Shown here one piece after another: positions 51,474-61,433 of a stretch of 64,000 nucleotides of DNA. The translations under genes were made by a program, and so were the position numbers. The notes beneath the pieces are model-generated. The model was not told the origin of the DNA. It was given only the letters and a program-made list of their open reading frames with translations, and ran no database searches. Numbering within the stretch: position 1 is the first letter of the stretch; each line of letters starts with the position of its first letter. The DNA comes from Microglena sp. YARC (lineage: Eukaryota > Chlorophyta > Chlorophyceae > Chlamydomonadales > Chlamydomonadaceae): positions 12,604,099-12,668,098 of the forward strand of contig CM039466.1 in assembly GCA_022414725.1 (NCBI GenBank), read 5' to 3'.

Positions 51474-54400
51474 ATGCTTCCAGCAACATGCCACTCAAGC
51501 AGATGGCTGCTGCAGCAGTGGAGTGCCCTCAGGCAGTACACACTTCACTGCAACGACTTCCTGTGTTCAGGCGAGCCATGCGGCAGGAGCAGTACCAAAA
51601 GCAGCAGCAGCAGTAGTGTAACTGCTATGTGCTGCAGTGCCCTTAATAATGTAATTGCAAGCCGTGGCCTGTCAAGTAGCGCCAGCACCAGCGGTCCCTA
51701 TCATCTCCGCACTGGCTGCAGTGACAGCACGCATGCGAGCAGCAGGTGCAAAATAGCCAGCAGCACCACCACCACCAGTAGCAGTTCCAGCATGTTTCGC
51801 ATTAGCTGCACTGGTGGGAGCCATATAGACGGTAGACGTGGCATATCCAGCAGCAGCAGTAGCAACAGCAGTAGCGATGATAACAGTGGGAAGCGCTCCG
51901 CAGACGCCTCCAAGGGCTTTGTAAGAGGTGGTTTCAACATAGACATGTTCCCCACCGATAGGATCCGGAATTTTTGCATCATTGCCCACGTGGATCACGG
52001 AAAGTCGACCCTAGCTGACCGCTTGATGGAGCTGACAGGGGCCATTGACAAGGGGGGTCAAACTCAGTACTTGGACAAGCTTCAAGTGGAGAGGGACAGA
52101 GGTATCACTGTGAAAGCACAGACGGTCTCTCTAGTGTACAAGTACAAGGGGGAAGACTACCTTCTCAACCTCATTGACACCCCCGGGCATGTTGACTTCA
52201 GCTACGAAGTCAGCCGCTCTCTAGCCGCCTGCCAAGGTGCCCTGTTGGTGGTAGATGCAGGTCAGGGCATACAAGCTCAGACCGTGGCCAACTACCACCT
52301 GGCCTCGGGGCAAGGCCTCTCCCTCATTCCTGTGATCAACAAGATCGATTTGCCCGCTGCCCAGCCTAGTGTCGTGGCCCAGCAGATGGGGGATATCTTT
52401 GGAGTTGATCCTGAGGCTGCCCTGCTGACATCTGCGAAGAAGGGGACGGGACTTAGCACTGTCCTCCCTGCTGTCATTGAGCGCATACCCAGTCCAAAGG
52501 GGTCCAAGGATGCACCTATGCGAGCTCTCATCTTCGACACCTTTCATGACGAATATAGAGGGGTCGTGTGCCTTGTCCAGGTCGTGGATGGCTGCTTGAA
52601 AAAAGGGGACAAGATAGTGGCAGCATCTACAGGCTTATCATATGAGGTCCTCGATGCTGGCATACTGACTCCCGAGCCGCACGCCACTGGGAAGCTTATG
52701 ACAGGTCAGGTTGGGTACATCGTCCCAGGCATCAAGTCCTTAAAGGCTGCTCGTGTGGGAGACACCCTATACAATGCAAAGGAAGGCCCACTATCCGAGG
52801 TTCTCCCAGGATTCAAGCCAGCTAAGTCCAACGTCTATGCTGGGCTGTACGCGATCAGCGGGGAGGATTTCGAGGAGCTGTGCGGGGCTATGGACAAGCT
52901 ACTGCTGAACGATGCCAGTGTTGTAGTCAAGAAGGAGACCAGTGAAGCTTTGGGCCCTGGCTTTCGATGTGGGTTCCTGGGGATGTTGCACATGGAGGTC
53001 TTCATGCAGCGTCTGGAGCAGGAGTACGGTGCCAGTGTCATCACGACAACACCCACTGTGCCTTACATTGTTGAGCTGGCTGATGGTGAGGTTATACAGC
53101 TGGAAAGGGCGTCGGATTTCCCAGTAGAGAAAAAGCTGATTAGTATCATGGAGCCCACAGTCAACGCGTCTATCATCGTTCCAGACACCTACCTCGGGAA
53201 AGTGATCGAGCTGTGCCAGGCTCGGAGGGGAGAGATGCTGGACCACAGTGTTCTAGCAGGGGGCAGCGTCACGAGCATGGAGAATATGCAACCTGGGGAG
53301 GAGGGTGGGGGGAGGACCCTGGTGCGATACATCCTGCCCCTTGCTGAGCTGGCGGGGGACTTCTACAATGACTTGAAGTCGTGCTCGCAAGGGTATGTAT
53401 GTTCCTGAAGTGAAAGTGCGTGGGTGATGAATTGGTGATGGTAGTGGAGGTACGATGACGTCATGCATTTCCCCACTCCATACCTGACTGAGTATGTTAC
53501 TACAACCATTTTGCAACCTAGGCACAGGAAGGGTGAGAGGGGAGGTTGTATGAATGTATTTTTACAGTCCGGGGGTAGCTTAATAGGCTAAAGGGACTTG
53601 CCCATCCTTTAAAACAGGAAAGGCAGTTTAACAAACAAGCACTGGTAATCTGAACCCCAACAAATCGTAAACAATAGGGGTCTGGAGTCCAAGCTAGGCA
53701 GATAACTTAACATTACCTTTTTTGTCACATGTATTCATATATGTATATGAGGCCCACCCTTTGAGGCGAAAATCCTATTTGTTAAAAAAAGAAATGGATG
53801 GTGATTGATACAGTGTAAGACACAGTGATACAGTGTTTTTCAGACTACAGTGATACAGTGTGTACTACAGACACAGTGATACAGTGTGTACTACAGTGAT
53901 ACAGTGTTTTTCTTTGCAGCTTCGAGCAGCAGCTTCTAGGCAGCTCCCCCGACTGGCTTTTCAGCCAAACTTGGCACAACCTCGAGCACCTTAAAGCTGA
54001 CATAATCAGCTTCCCAGGACTGATAAAATAGTTATGTGTAGCAAAGTGGTCAGCTCAGGGAGCTGCCTAGACGCTGCAATGAAAACCTGAATTAAATAAC
54101 CCTGGATTGATGAGCTGGCAAGCTGCATTCTCAAGAATCAAGCATTACTTACCCATATATTGCGGTCGCTGGTTTTGATCCCGTTTTTAGCGAAATTATT
54201 GCTATAAAAACGTTAAAAAAAGTTGTGTTTGTTTGCCCCAAATGGCCCCTCGAAAACCTGCTAGGATCCAGCCACAAACAACAAGAATGACGCATTACTC
54301 TCCTCATAGTAGAAAGGAAATTCCATCACTAAGTACATTCCATCCTCTACTACTCTCCTACCCTCAAGAACCATACATAAAAAAATAGAACGCCTTTATT

Positions 54401-55828
54401 GCGTGAGGTTGAGGGGGCCAGACCATTTGCTTGCACTGGGGCCAGCCACCTCCTCAACCACAAGAAATAAATAAATAGGATGCCTTTCTTGTGTGAGGTT
54501 GAGGGGGCCAGCCCGTTTGCTTGCACTGGGGCCGCCCACCTCCTCAACCACCAGAAATAAATAAATAGGATGCCTTTATTGCGTGAGGTTGGGGTTGAGG
54601 GGGCCAGCCCGTTTGCTTGCACTGGGGCCAGCCACCTCCTCAACCACCATAAATAAATAAATAGTATGCCTTTATTGTGTGAGGTTGAGGTTGAGGGGGC
54701 CTGCCCGTTTGCTTGCACTGGGGCCAGCCACCTCCTCAACCACCATAAATAAATAAATAGGATGCCTTTATTGCGTGAGGTTGGGGTTGAGGGGGCCAGC
54801 CCGTTTGCTTGCACTGGGGCCAGCCACCTCTTCAACCACCATATCACTTGTGTTCCCCAAGTAGGGGTGGAAGGGGTGTAATGATAACGCCTGGTAGGGC
54901 GTGGTATTAAGGAAGCTCCATCTTACGGCGGTATGGAACGAGCTGCTACTTTGCCTGGACAAAGCTACCATGGTGGTTGACAGAGTCTGCGAAAAGTTGT
55001 GTGCGACCGGTCGCACAACTACAAAAACGAAAACTGCCCTCAACCACCTTACCACTTGTGTCGCACAACAACAAAAAACTGCCCTCAACCACCTTACCAC
55101 TTGTGTTCTCCAGGTATGCCAGCTTTGACTACGAGGAAGGTGAGTACAGAGAGGCTGATTTACAGCGGCTGGACATCCTGGCCCATCGGAAGGTGATTGA
55201 CGCGCTTGCACGCATGGTCCACAAGGATGATGCAATGAGGATCGGACGCGAACTCTGTAAGAAGATGAGCGATCTGTTGGACAAGCAACAGTTTGAAGTG
55301 ATCATCCAGGTATGGTGAAGTTAGCCTCCACTGAAGTATACCCTAACCCCACCTACACCCTGAACCCTAAACACTGTAAGAAGAAGAGTGATCTGTTGGA
55401 CAAGCGAAAGTTTGAAGTGATCATCCAGGTATGGAGAAGTTAGCCTCCACTTAAGTATACCCTAAACCCACCAGCACCCTGAAGTCTAAACCCTCTAAAC
55501 CCTAAACCTTTGATTCAACCCCTAAACCTCTACCCCCCCCCCACACACACACCCCACTAAATCCCCCTAAATCCCCTAACCCCCCTAACCTTAAGTGGAG
55601 GCTAACTTCCCCACACTGGTCACCCAGGCGGCCGCCAATGGAAAGGTCATCGCTCGGGAAACGATCAAAGCACGGAGGAAGGATGTGACCGCTAAGTGCT
55701 ATGGCGGGGATGTAACTCGTAAGAGGAAGCTGCTTGATAAACAGAAGGAGGGGAAGCGCAAGATGAAACGCCTGGGCAGCCTGGACGTCCCTCAGGACTT
55801 GTTCCCTCAGCTAATGAAGACTAGATAA
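51474..55828 (+). CDS. GUF1: GUF1, mitochondrial LepA/EF4-type translation GTPase
   Basis: Exons 51474-53392, 55114-55309 and 55628-55828 (2316 nt, 771 residues) have matching phases. A Ser-rich N-terminal extension of about 160 residues, likely for targeting, precedes the GTPase. G motifs are [22 protein letters not shown] and SAKKGTG. Domain II, the EF4-specific region ([15 protein letters not shown]) and domain IV follow. Exon 2 begins [17 protein letters not shown]. Exon 3 gives the signature C-terminus ([37 protein letters not shown]). EF4/LepA remodels ribosomes during elongation. [17 protein letters not shown] and GIQAQTVAN favour the mitochondrial GUF1 branch over plastid LEPA. The start was chosen as the first ATG of the open frame; CAG/AGC-rich repeats make the N-terminus uncertain. 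Exon 2 has a decayed copy of each edge. Confidence 0.93.
53565..53915. repeat. GTCCGGGGGTAG repeat and ACAGTGATACAGTGT minisatellite
   Basis: TACAGTCCGGGGGTAGCTTA plus ATAGGCTAAAGGGACTTGCC (53566) belongs to a dispersed family (M5). Units of ACAGTGATACAGTGTGTACT lie at about 53800-53905. Both are in GUF1 intron 1. Confidence 0.7.
53905..54085. mobile_element. M1 family element
   Basis: CGAGCAGCAGCTTCTAGGCA with AGCTCCC, and CAGGGAGCTGCCTAGACGCT, are inverted ends in GUF1 intron 1. Confidence 0.7.
54155..54215 (-). repeat. Fragment of the TATAGCGATCGCTAG-type element
   Basis: ATTGCGGTCGCTGGTTTTGA to TAGCGAAATTATTGCTATAA is an inverted partial match to 60800-60870 and 63175-63235. Confidence 0.6.
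54360..54860 (+). repeat. SINE-tail tandem array, about 5 units of roughly 95 bp
   Basis: Units contain AAATAAATAAATAGGATGCC, TTTATTGCGTGAGGTTG and GTTTGCTTGCACTGGGGCC. Single copies of this tail occur elsewhere in the window, so a SINE 3' end was amplified in place. Confidence 0.8.
54882..54995 (-). mobile_element. SINE body and tail
   Basis: TAACGCCTGGTAGGGCGTGG, then CTTACGGCGG and GACAAAGCTACCATGG, matches the family at 14150, 37230 and 62860. Confidence 0.7.
55005..55113 (+). repeat. Duplicated acceptor flank of GUF1 exon 2
   Basis: GTCGCACAAC..AAACTGCCCTCAACCACC and TTACCACTTGTGT occur twice, 49-55 bp apart, immediately before the exon 2 acceptor. Confidence 0.75.
55366..55450 (+). 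pseudogene. Decayed copy of GUF1 exon 2 donor edge
   Basis: AGAGTGATCTGTTGGACAAG and TTTGAAGTGATCATCCAG plus GTATGGAGAAG repeats 55262-55320, including the donor and the following CCTCCACT..AAGTATACCCTAA. Confidence 0.85.
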
Positions 55829-55834
55829 GACTGC

Positions 55835-56010
55835 TTGTATTTTTGGCTGCGAGCAGCAGCTTCTTCGCAGCTCCCCTGGCTGGCTATTCAGAGTAACCTA
55901 AACGTTCTGAACCTGACTTACGGTGATTAGCACTCCGGATTCCATCGTTGCTGACTCAGCTTTGGTTGTAATACAGTTTTCACCCAACTCAAGGCTGCTC
56001 AGTGCTCACT
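55835..56010. mobile_element. M1 family element, left half
   Basis: GGCTGCGAGCAGCAGCTTCT plus TCGCAGCTCCCC lies just after the GUF1 stop. The right end is not recognisable. Confidence 0.55.
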
Positions 56011-56650
56011 GTCTCCCAATTCCAAGCCCCCCCCCCCCCGGAATTCAGGGGGTTAGAACCCATGCGTGCAAAAAAATGGGATGTGGACAGGATGCGGAGA
56101 CCATTTGTTTACCTCAGCCTGACCAGGTACTTAAAGTTAAGTTGACTTGAATTGTTGGAGTGTGGATGGGTCTGAATTATGGGTCCTTTGATGAGCAGAA
56201 TAGTCACTCACCAGCGCTGTTCAAAAAGTAACGTTTCACGCAGATTATGGATGATCGTTTATGGTGGAAACGTAGATTTGGGCTCATGGGACGTGGATTT
56301 GGACCCACAAAGGTTTACTTTGGCTTATGAGCAGGTTTGTTCAGGGCGCTGCGTCCTCCGTCGCAGAAGCTACGTCGCAGGGTTCAATGCGTCACAGGAC
56401 GCAACGTGGGGAGGGTTTGTTGGCCAAAAGGAAGGGTCCATTGCGTCGCAAGACGTAGCCTATACAATTGGTTGCGTCTCAGGGAGCAGAGCTGGGGGTC
56501 CTCCTGAAGTACCCTGGTCTCGCACTTGGAATTGGACTTGGAATTTGGAGACGGTGAGCAGCCCAGGGTTGGCTGAAAAACATGTAAAAAATCAAATTCA
56601 AGGTAATTCTTCATTCCCACTGCATACCCATCACGTACCGTATCGTAGGT
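56011..56650. other. Gene-free stretch
   Basis: No gene was recognised. GGTTCAATGCGTCACAGGAC and related TGCGTCGC words are repeated around 56340-56490. The GTGAGCAGCCCAGGGTTGGC repeat lies at about 56552. Confidence 0.5.
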
Positions 56651-56654
56651 CCGG

Positions 56655-57080
56655 TATGTATTTTTACAGTCCATGGGTAGCCAAATAGGTTAGGGACTTG
56701 CATAACCTTACATGCAGGACAGGCAGTTAAAAAAACTCAGCCCCCCCGTCGGTAAAACGATTGTTAGGTGTTCAGTTCATTTGTGCTTTTTGTTTGTAAG
56801 CCCTTCCTATCACGGTTGGGCAGGTCCCTTTAGCCTACCCCTGGACTGTTACATACATTCATACATACATACATACATACATACATACATACATACATAC
56901 ATACATACGTTTATTGTCAGATGTATGAATAAATGTAACCAAATAGAAGGTCCGGTACTTCGGAACTCGAGTACAGCTTGTGCATGTCAGTTGTTATAGT
57001 CCAGGGGGAGGCCCAACAGGCTAAAGGGACATGCCCAGTTCCTTCAGCCTATTTGGCCTACCCCTGGACTGTACCAACGT
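56655..57080. repeat. M5 repeats, TTTACAGTCCAGGGGTAGG family, and (CATA)n
   Basis: TTTACAGTCCATGGGTAGCC (56664), an inverted GGTCCCTTTAGCCTACCCCT (56823), TTATAGTCCAGGGGGAGGCC (56994) and GGCCTACCCCTGGACTGTA (57055) form facing copies. (CATA)n lies at about 56850-56907. Further copies are at 38955, 57685 and 60505. Confidence 0.7.
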
Positions 57081-57084
57081 ACGT

Positions 57085-57300
57085 AACACACAGGGGTCTA
57101 GGTAAGTCGTTAAACTATTGACTTAGACAAGTCGTAAAACTGTTGGTGTAGGGACCTGGGCATGTCTATAGCCGGTATGAGTTAGAAACCTGTCACACTC
57201 TCTGGTTTCCGTTGGTATCCCACGGGGGGAAGCATTGTATTATGCAGACGGTTAGACGCCGATTTGCCGGTGTATAGAACCGTGTAACAATTACTCTTCT
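57085..57300 (-). mobile_element. GTTACAAGGTTCT-family element, copy 3 (inverted)
   Basis: GACACTCTCTGGTTTCC-type sequence, GGTATCCCACGGGGGGAAG and GACGGTTAGACGCCGATTTG match the reverse complement of 3040-3212 and 13424-13600. Confidence 0.6.
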
Positions 57301-57809
57301 TCAAGGGTATAGGTTAAGGTACTAACAGAATCCTCTTAGTAATAAATAATTCTCTGGTAAAAATCTCTTTACTGCCGAAGACGGCGAGTCGCCAAATTGC
57401 TGGCTGGAGCTATGTAACCAAGATCAAGAATCCTCATAGTCTCTGGTTTTTGCAAGGGGACCCACCTCCTGGGGTGAAAATCCTTTCATACTCTCAAACA
57501 AAATACTGCAACCCATGTGTGCAGGTTCGGCCTAAACTATACTGATAAGAAGGCGACAGCTTGTCAAGTAGAAATCTAGTGCACATATCGCCCGGACCAT
57601 CAGGGCACTGCAATGTATATGAATACACGAGCATGCTCAGTACTTTTTTTATTTAGCCCCTCCTGTGACGGTTGGGCAAGTCCCTTTGGCTTATTTCGCC
57701 TACCCCTGGACTGTAACAACATATATATACATGCTCACGATATGCCCTAGTCAATCCTAAACTACTCTAATATAATTTCTAGGCAGGCATAGCTCAGAGC
57801 TTCTCGTTT
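57301..57809. other. Gene-free stretch
   Basis: It holds a decayed CTGGAGCTATGTAACCAAG repeat (57403) and one M5 copy (CCTACCCCTGGACTGTAACA, about 57700). Confidence 0.5.
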
Positions 57810-57990
57810 CGGCCTTTTTAAGCAGCTTCTAAGCAGCTCCCCAAGCCAGCCACTGTGCTACACACAAATATTTCAACACTTCTGGACAGCTAATTGTGCG
57901 AGCTTTCAATTGCACTAAGTCGCATTAGGTGGAGCTGAATAGGAAGTCAGGGGAGCTGCCTAGCAGCTGCTGCTTGTAGCAGTTAAGAAA
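57810..57990. mobile_element. M1 family element
   Basis: AAGCAGCTTCTAAGCAGCTC and GGGGAGCTGCCTAGCAGCTG are inverted ends. Confidence 0.7.
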
Positions 57991-58539
57991 AACGATGGCA
58001 TAGCTGCGGTCCATATCAATTATACGTGCTTTGGCCCTTGCTGAGCGCTAGGACAAGCGAATGAAGATACACACGATCGTGCAAAGTGGTCTGTCGTGTG
58101 GATTCTGCTGCACCAAAACATGGAGCTAGCCATATCAACTGCATAACAAATTATATCCCATACCATAAAGTCCCCACTGAGCACAAGGGACTAGCAGGAC
58201 AATAGCAGGGGAATGCATGAGGGTGGATACTGGAGAGCAGAGGGGAGGGGTGACACGAGGAGGGGGGCCTACGATTTCGACCCGGACCGGGTATCATACG
58301 ATTTCAAAGGGCCAGGAAGGGAAACTCTGCTTGTTTGCCACCTCTTTCCCTTGTGAGGGGCAGACAGCTGGAGAGGGCAGGAGAACAGCAGGGGAAGTTG
58401 GGAGGGTGGATGCTGGAGAGGGGCTCTTCACCTGTTGTGATATCAATAGTTCATGACGGCTGTAACCTAACCTAGTGTAGTACGGGAAGCATGGTTATAC
58501 CCCCACGCTCCCTTTCTCTCTCATTTACGTGATACATGG
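57991..58539. other. Gene-free stretch
   Basis: GGAGAGGGCAGGAGAACAGC-type direct repeats occur at 58220-58420. No coding sequence was recognised. Confidence 0.5.
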
Positions 58540-58685
58540 GGACTGGCATATCATATGATGTCTACCGAAGGCGAGTACGATATAATAAGATCTTGTATAT
58601 AAATGGTAGGTTTAGCCTAATCAACCTGCCGGCATCATATGATATCATAGTATGATATGATATCATATTGCCGTTCCCTAATTAT
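58540..58685. mobile_element. ATGATATCAT element, copy 3
   Basis: It shows GGCATATCATATGATGTCTA, GGCGAGTACGATATAATAAG and CATATTGCCGTTCCC ends. Confidence 0.7.
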
Positions 58686-58739
58686 CTCTGCCTTCATCAT
58701 ATATGATACCTGGAAGTTCCCACTACTAGCTGTATTCAC

Positions 58740-58870
58740 TATACTATGCTACTACTGTACTTGCTGTGTTCAATTCACTATGCTATACTATGCTATACTA
58801 CACTATACTACACTGCTACACTAAACTACACTATGCTTTACTACACTACGCTACTTGCTGTATCCCACCA
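58740..58870 (+). repeat. CTATACTATGCTATACTACA microsatellite-like tract
   Basis: Short CTACACTA and CTATACTA units lie downstream of the unknown minus-strand gene. Confidence 0.75.
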
Positions 58871-58914
58871 TACTCGATACCCAGGAGTCCCCCTAATCAT
58901 CCACTTATCACTGT

Positions 58915-58985
58915 CTCCCTTGGTAGATGGCAGCATCCACTAATCACTGTCGCTCTTGGTAGATGGCAGCATCCACTAATCACTG
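58915..58985 (-). repeat. Duplicated stop region of the unknown gene
   Basis: On the minus strand GACAGTGATTAGTGGATGCT plus GCCATCTACCAAG, which contains the TAG stop, is present twice in tandem. Confidence 0.75.
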
Positions 58986-61433
58986 TCCCCATCATCGCTA
59001 CCACCTTGTTGCACTGTGAAGGTATCTTCCTTGCTGGCGGTCGCGGCGGCCTCTAGCTCTGCCATGGCTTCCAAAATGACTTCAGGGCAGTCCTTTCCCA
59101 TATTAATCAACACTTTCTTGTACAAAGACTCCAGATTAGCCCTGATAATGCAGACATATAAAGCATATAAGCACACAAGAATATAAAGCATATCAAGCAT
59201 ATACAGCATATAAAGCGTATACAGCATATAAAGAATATGAGCATATAAAGCATATAAGCACACGAGCATATAAAGCATATGGGCATAAAGCATATACAGC
59301 ATATAAAGCATGTAAGCATATAAAGCGTATACAGCATATAAAGCATATAAGCATAAAAAGCATATACAGGATATAAGCATACAAGCATATAAAGGATGTA
59401 CGCATATAAAGCATTTAAGCATATAAATTATTACAAGGGGCTCTTGAACCAGGCAGCATCACAATGCCCTCCTATTTGCGGACGAGAGAATTCCCCGCTG
59501 TCTTCCGGCAGCGGGTCACGAACTCTGCCTCAACTCTCACACACACATGCACACGAACCAACACAGCACACCCATACAGATACTAGTATGCACACACATG
59601 CACACAAACCAACACAGCACACCCATACAGATACTAGTATGCACACACATGCACACAAACCAACACAGCACACCCATACAGATACTAGTATACAAACACA
59701 TGCACACAAACCAACACAGCACACCCATACAGATAAGATTATGCACACACACACATACAATCCACCTGGCAGCATTACAATCCACCTGGCAGCATTACAA
59801 TCCACCTGGCAGCATAACAATCCACCTGGCAGCATTACAATCCACCTGGCAGCATTACAATCCACCTGGCAGCATTACAATCCACCTGGCAGCATAACAA
59901 TCCACCTGGCAGCATTACAATCCACCTGGCAGCATAACAATCCACCTGGCAGCATTACAATCCACCTGGCAGCATTACAATCCACCTGGCAGCATTACAA
60001 TCCACCTGGCAGCATAACAATCCACCTGGCAGCATAACAATCCACCTGGCAGCATTACAATCCACCTGGCAGCATTACAATCCACCTGGCAGCATTACAA
60101 TCCACCTGGCAGCATTACAATCCACCTGGCAGCATTACAATGCCGACATATTTGTGGATGAGAGAATCCCCCGCTGTCTTCCGGCAACGGGTCACAAACT
60201 CCTGGTCAAAGCCGATACCTCCTGGAAGAAAAGCTCAAACGTTTCCCCCCTCATTCTCTCGTTTTTCGAGGAAGAATGTTCTGGAGGCCGCGCAGTCTAC
60301 AGGTGGTACCCACATGTAACAATTAATTATATACTGACGTCGAAGCCGTTGCGTCGGGGGCCGGACCATTAATTATTATATTCTTTTTTGCTGTAGCAAA
60401 AACGCAGGGCCCCCGTCTGTAAAACGATTCGTTGGGGTTCAATTCATCATTGCCTTTTCGTTTTAAGCCCCTCCTCTCACAGTTGAGTAAGCCCATTAAG
60501 CCTGTTTGGCCTACCCCTAGACTGTAACATACAAACATGAGAAGCAGAGGAGTACGTTGCATTATGCAAACCAAATGGTATAACAGGGAATTAGACGGAC
60601 AGGAGCTCCTCAAGTCAGAAGGGTAGAACAAACTAGTCAAGAGAGCGATAGGATATCATCAGTGATTTTATTTTCAAATCTGAAAGTGGGGTTTTCCTAG
60701 CTTTATGGCTTTCAGGCCTCCTCCAGAGACAGCGTTTTGGTGCATTCAATAGCTTTTTATAGCTTTTTGTAGCTTTTTAGGGCAAACAATTTTTTTTTTA
60801 CCACTTTTTTATAACGATAATTTCGCTGAAATGGGGTCAAAACTAGTGATCGCTACATATAGCGGAAAACAAAATCCCTGGATATCGTATTAAATTATCT
60901 TAGGCTTGGTTGGTACAGCAGTACCAGATTTGACTGACAGGTCGGGGGTTCAAACCCGTTGCTAGGTTCACGATTTTCGACCTGTTGCCTTGAAAGAGGT
61001 CGAGAACTTTACTCTGTACAGTCGCTCGGTAGTCTGAGCTCAGGCACAATAGTGGTCTGCGAAAGCAAAACCCAAAGTTACCATTCCCCAGTGCAAGCGG
61101 ATGGGAAGGTTTCTTCAACCTCACGCCCTGCAGCAAGGCGTTAAATTTTTCATGTTTTTAATATTATATCCTGCTTTGTACCTACCCACCCCACCCCACC
61201 CCTAAAACAAAACCCCTCTGCAACACTCACTTGGGGCACGTCCACCACAGACAGGCAATTTAAGCCCCCCCCCCCCCCCCCCCCCAAAACAAAATGAAAC
61301 AAAACCCCTCGGCACCACTCACTTGGGCACTACCTCCACAGCCATGCGGGTGAAGTTGAGGCCTGAAGGCCACCATGTGGGCTTGCAGTCTAGGATGTAG
61401 GGAGACTGTATGGCACGCTTGCCACAATTCTGA
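58976..61433 (-). CDS. C-terminal exons of an unidentified minus-strand gene
   Basis: Three coding-like exons were found. Upstream, about 61324-61433: NCGKRAIQSPYILDC, then TWWPSGLNFTRMAVEVVP, between CAG and GTGAGT. Middle, about 60150-60235: GIGFDQEFVTRCRKTAGDS and LIHKYVGI. Last, 58976-59141: ANLESLYKKVLINMGKDCPE, VILEAMAELEAAA and an acidic tail GGSDDGDSD. All are conserved-looking and have splice-like borders, but the phases do not join directly, so at least one exon or border is missed. I do not recognise the protein; no domain or targeting signal is evident. Further upstream exons would lie beyond 61.4 kb, but none was identified. The introns hold arrays derived from the exon edges. 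Confidence 0.55.
59150..59430 (+). repeat. AGCATATAAAGCATATACAG minisatellite
   Basis: Irregular AGCATATAAAGC units lie in the intron just before the last exon. Met/Leu/Tyr/Cys-rich open frames on the minus strand are shadows. Confidence 0.85.
59455..59530 (-). pseudogene. Decayed copy of the middle exon of the unknown gene
   Basis: On the minus strand GTGACCCGCTGCCGGAAGAC, then AGCGGGGAATTCTCTC and AAATAG, repeats the exon at 60150-60235 with a stop where that exon has Tyr. Confidence 0.8.
59537..59755 (+). repeat. 51-bp tandem repeat, 4 copies
   Basis: The unit contains ACACACATGCACACAAACCA, ACACAGCACACCCATACAG and ATACTAGTATG. Confidence 0.9.
59762..60143 (-). repeat. 20-bp array derived from an exon-donor boundary, about 19 copies
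   Basis: The plus-strand unit is TCCACCTGGCAGCATTACAA (or CATAACAA). Read on the minus strand it repeats ATTGTAATGCTGCCAGGTGG. Its first copy is contiguous with the end of the middle exon (GGCATTGTAATGCTGCC), so the array is an expansion of that exon's border. Confidence 0.9.
60455..60545. repeat. M5 repeat copy
   Basis: AAGCCCATTAAGCCTGTTTG and GCCTACCCCTAGACTGTAAC match the copies at 56823 and 57700. Confidence 0.65.
60655..60893 (+). mobile_element. Dispersed element M7, copy 1
   Basis: TTATTTTCAAATCTGAAAGT, then GGCCTCCTCCAGAGACAGCG, TAGCTTTTTGTAGCTTTTTA and GATAATTTCGCTGAAATGGG, recur in the same order at 63020-63250. The end TAGCGGAAAACAAAATCCCT is also shared. Confidence 0.8.
60898..61160 (+). 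mobile_element. tRNA-derived SINE, full-length-like
   Basis: The head TTGGTTGGTACAGCAGTACC (A-box region) and GGGGGTTCAAACCCGTTGC (B box) form a tRNA-like start. The body is followed by the tail CCCCAGTGCAAGCGGATGGG, CTCACGCCCTGCAGCAAGGC and an AT-rich end. This links the tail type seen at 970, 44750, 47640 and 54400 to a pol III head. Confidence 0.7.
61225..61320 (-). repeat. Copy of the donor edge of the 61324-61433 exon, and C-run
   Basis: On the minus strand GTGGTGGACGTGCCCCAAGT plus GAGTG mimics the exon end GGAGGTAGTGCCCAAGTGAG. A run of about 19 C lies at 61267. Confidence 0.65.

Noticed and set aside
51374..51616. Ala/Pro-rich open frame upstream of GUF1
   Set aside because: It is in a different frame from GUF1 over CAG/GCA repeats; the GUF1 frame continues into the GTPase domain.
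55470..55620. CCCTAAACC-like words as interstitial telomere repeats
   Set aside because: They are irregular and mixed with CTAACCCC variants, with no perfect heptamer array.
59530..59897. Open frames on both strands over the 51-bp and 20-bp repeats
   Set aside because: They are repeat translations; the minus frame is open only because some units read GTTATG instead of GTAATG.
59762..60143. Regular 20-bp direct repeats resembling a CRISPR array
   Set aside because: There are no spacers; units are head to tail, and the sequence continues from a eukaryotic exon border.
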